The notes beneath the pieces are model-generated. The model was not told the origin of the DNA, ran no database searches, and saw nothing but the letters and a program-made list of their open reading frames with translations. A program made the position numbers and the translations under genes. This document shows positions 53,751 through 55,915 of a stretch of 55,915 bases of DNA, one piece after another; the stretch's first letter is position 1; every line of letters starts with the position of its first letter. Origin of the DNA: Clostridiales bacterium. Lineage in GTDB: Bacteria; Bacillota; Clostridia; Oscillospirales; Oscillospiraceae. The stretch is from contig JALEMS010000056.1 of NCBI GenBank assembly GCA_022768185.1, forward strand, positions 1-55,915, given 5' to 3'.

Positions 53751-54623
53751 TCAAAAAATTGCCCGCATGTCATCCGGAAGCGGTATGCACAGCTGCAGCG
53801 TCTGTCCGGTCATCGGGTGTATCAGACGCAGTGAGGAGGCGTGCAATGCGCAGCGTGCAATGCCGGGATGCGGCGTGCCATAAAGCCAATCGCCTGCCAG
53901 CGGACAGCCGATGGCGGCCATGTGAACGCGAATCTGATGCGTGCGCCCGGTTTCCAGGCGCAGGCTGATCAGACTGAGCTTGTCGCGCTGCAGAACAGTG
54001 CGGTAATGCGTGACCGAGGGCAGACCGGATGGGGCGATACAGCGCCGGATGTGCGAGGCAGGGTCGCGTGCAATGGGCAGGCGCACAACGCCGTCACACG
54101 GCTCCGGGCTGCCGGTTACAATGGCCAGATATTCTCGCAGAAAGGCGTCTGTGTGCAGTTGAAGGCGCAGACGGTCGCTGATATATCGGTTTTTGGCAAC
54201 GACCATCAGGCCCGAGGTGCCGCGGTCGAGACGATTGATCGGGTGAAAGACAAAGCCCGGCCCGCAGACAGCGGCAAGCATCTGCGCGACAGTGACGTCG
54301 CCCTTTTCCTGCGCGCCGTGCACGGCGATGCCGGCGGGCTTGTTGAGCACGAGCAGGTCGTCATCCTCCCAGACAACCGGGGCTGGAATGCGTCCGGAAA
54401 AGCGAAATCCCTCGTCTACAGCATCCGGCAGACAGATCGACAGGGTGTCGCCTGCTGCCGCATGATCCACTGTGCGAACTGGAACGCCGTTTTTCAGGAT
54501 TCCGCCCGGTATCTGTTTCTGGTGCGCGATCAATCCGCCGGCCATATGCAGCGTTCTTTGCAGCAGAAGACCGACAGGCTTTCCGTCCTGCTGCACAGTG
54601 ACCACAAAGGAAACGGTTCTCAT
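53751..54623 (-). CDS. RluA/RluD-family pseudouridine synthase
   Basis: The 290-residue enzyme has an S4-like N-terminal part (about 15-65, LLLQRTLHMAGGLIAH, then KNGVPV), followed by VLNKPAGIAVHGA, the catalytic Asp133 in INRLDRGTSGLMV, LREYLAIV and the RLETGRTHQIRVHMA motif with PLAGDWLYG. These are all RluD-type features. The ATG at 54623 has AGGAGA seven bases upstream. It is separate from the shorter RluA-type gene at 31294-32010. Confidence 0.92.
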   Translation of the reverse strand: MRTVSFVVTVQQDGKPVGLLLQRTLHMAGGLIAHQKQIPGGILKNGVPVRTVDHAAAGDTLSICLPDAVDEGFRFSGRIPAPVVWEDDDLLVLNKPAGIAVHGAQEKGDVTVAQMLAAVCGPGFVFHPINRLDRGTSGLMVVAKNRYISDRLRLQLHTDAFLREYLAIVTGSPEPCDGVVRLPIARDPASHIRRCIAPSGLPSVTHYRTVLQRDKLSLISLRLETGRTHQIRVHMAAIGCPLAGDWLYGTPHPGIARCALHASSLRLIHPMTGQTLQLCIPLPDDMRAIF

Positions 54624-55063
54624 ATGTATTCTCCTGAGAGCCTGCGCAACGCCATGTTTCAGGTGTCGCAGCCTGTTTTGTGCGCTGCGCACCGGAGCTT
54701 TCGTATTTGATGGTCAAAGAAAAGCTATCAAACAGGAAGGAGTCCTGCAAGTGTGAGGACGCGGCAACCACAATCATGGAGCCGTCGGTGATGGTACGCT
54801 CATCGCTCTTCCTGTCGCCGCGATGACTCACCAGCTTATGTGCCGTTGCATCAGATTTTCGCTGCCCCTCTCATCACAGAGGAAGGACTTCTTCCATTGG
54901 TCAGCGGCCACTCCACAGATCATATCAGCCGTTGCCTTCACAATTCCCATGGCGGCACCGCTTCGGCTTTTTGAATACATTATACCACGCTGTCGTGTAT
55001 GCCGCAATAAAAAGCCAGCCCACCGCAGTCATGGCTGGATGTGGCTGGCAAAAGGATATTTGA
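54624..55063. other. Gap with mobile-element remnants
   Basis: About 440 bases have no intact gene. Short frames on the minus strand (around 54700-54830 with ERTITDGSMIVVAAS, and around 54930-55110 with SFCQPHPAMTAVGWLF) read like scraps of genes but lack full domains. A hairpin at about 55014-55049 (GCCAGCC with GGCTGGC) has TTTTTATT after it on the minus strand, an orphan terminator for a leftward gene that is no longer there. Composition is lower in GC than the core genes to the left. Confidence 0.45.
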
Positions 55064-55915
55064 GTTGATTGTTCTGTTACCTCAACAGGGGCTTCCTTGA
55101 AATATACGCGCAACCTCTTTTCCGTTCACAGCATTGGAAGGATCGATGTTTCGATGAACGATCGTTTTGCTTGGATTGTCTCAAAATCCGTCAGGCAGCA
55201 TAATTCTTCGGATGGAGCAAAAGAGCAAGAAAGCCGGTATTGCCTGTTTTCAGGCAATAGTGCGCACACCGTGGAGAAAGCCGAGCGGCAGGAGGCCCGT
55301 GCACAGAAGAAGGCGGAACGGCAGGAGCAGAAAAAAGAAAACGCCGCCACGGAGGGCAGCGAAGAGCGGTATCATATCAGCGAAAGATTCCAGCGGGATA
55401 TTCAGGACTGGTATAACGCCGGACAGCCTGAAGGCGAACGGTTTGTGCTCGGCAGTACCGGGCCGGTTCTGCAGGGACTGGGCGCAATCGAAAGCGATAT
55501 CTACATGAACGGCGACAAAATCAGCTCCATTCTGGAAAAGCACCCGGAAATGAGCATCCGCGAGATTAAGCGCATTCCGGAAATTTTGGAAGACCCCGTG
55601 CTCATTCTGAAAAGAAAGGGAACAGGGAAACGTGGGAACAACAGCCGCATGGTTCTGTATGGTTCTATCAAAGCGCAGAACGGGAAGCCGGTTTTGGTGT
55701 CTCTTGATCTTCGCCCGGTAGAACGCGGTTTCGCAATCAACGATATGCAGAAGGTCAACAGCGCCTATGCAAAGGACATTTATCTGCGCAGCGACAAAAT
55801 CAATCGCATTCTGGAACAGCATCCCGAGATGAGCTTGCGGGAGATCCAGCGCATTCCGGAAATCTTGGAAGACCCGACACTTATCCTGAAAAGCAAGGGC
55901 GAGAATGTAGGCGGA
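55064..55915 (+). CDS. MuF-C-domain protein fragment of a mobile element (partial)
   Basis: An open frame runs from after the TGA at 55061 to the window end (about 284 codons). Possible starts are TTG 55097 and ATG 55154; neither is certain. A charged coiled-coil segment (EKAERQEARAQKKAERQEQK) is followed by a phage MuF C-terminal-like domain: YHISERFQRDIQDW, GSTGPVLQGLGAIESDIY, MSIREIKRIPEILEDP and MVLYGSIKAQNGKPV. After NSAYAKD it jumps straight into a second copy of the DIY...ILEDP...LILKSKG part (DNA copies at 55496-55620 and 55775-55899). Such domains occur in large polyvalent proteins of phages and conjugative elements. The start looks truncated. Confidence 0.6.

Overview
The window is GC-rich DNA (roughly 60% by eye) with vertical bacterial housekeeping operons. 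It suggests a spore-forming Clostridia (Firmicutes), most plausibly of the Oscillospiraceae/Ruminococcaceae type. The evidence is the sporulation genes ylbJ, yqfC and yqfD, a long Bacillus-type SRP RNA with an Alu domain, a group II ECF transporter core, SLH-domain surface protein, pyruvate:ferredoxin oxidoreductase, FakA/Asp23, and many TTG/GTG starts. Ordinary sigma-A promoters (17-nt spacers) and strong hairpin terminators are easy to see. Both ends cut through genes.

Layout. 1-1300: a divergent degV / DUF1836 pair, then tRNA-Ala(CGC) with its own promoter and terminator. 1300-2690: a small unknown gene followed by gene-poor, probably decayed mobile DNA. 2690-7300: a HAD phosphatase (minus strand), SRP RNA, dnaX, ybaB and gpsA. 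7300-12750: ylbJ (minus) facing away from the overlapping operon yqfC-yqfD-phoH-ybeY-dgkA-era. 13000-17200: hemerythrin, an unexplained promoter-to-terminator unit, malQ, and a two-component pair. 17200-22320: an accessory patch with a broken membrane-protein tail, a TetR-like protein without its DNA-binding domain, a manganese/arsenic-type exporter, a surface protein (leucine-rich repeats, transglutaminase, SLH) bracketed by a 37-bp direct repeat, and an IS1595-type transposase relic.

22320-31100: an EamA transporter, an SH3-domain protein, larE-larB-larC (nickel-pincer cofactor synthesis; no larA here), an alpha/beta hydrolase and a dihydrouridine synthase, a GreA-like factor, a possible 40-residue gene, an unknown protein and an SGNH hydrolase. 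31290-36290: a pseudouridine synthase, a SAM methyltransferase, then ecfA1-ecfA2-ecfT-truA. 36370-41540: DUF5711 protein, CvpA-like protein, a zinc-finger ClpE/ClpC ATPase and a TauE-type permease. 41690-45950: asnA, a duplicated-domain unknown, then fakA with an Asp23 protein (minus). 46000-50310: nifJ and a cysteine-rich C_GCAxxG-type protein. 50570-54630: rpsF-ssb-rpsR, a LOG-family protein, a patatin phospholipase and a second RluA-type synthase. 54630-end: mobile-element remnants and the start of a MuF-C domain protein that runs off the window.

Most of the window is conserved core. I found no CRISPR array, no intact transposon or prophage, and no cluster that convincingly forms an undescribed system. 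The best leads are small: the roughly 120-nt transcription unit before malQ, the 37-bp repeats around the surface-protein gene, the tiny reading frame with a perfect 13-bp inverted repeat near 29.5 kb, the duplicated-domain protein at 43 kb, and the repeat-bearing MuF-C protein at the right edge.
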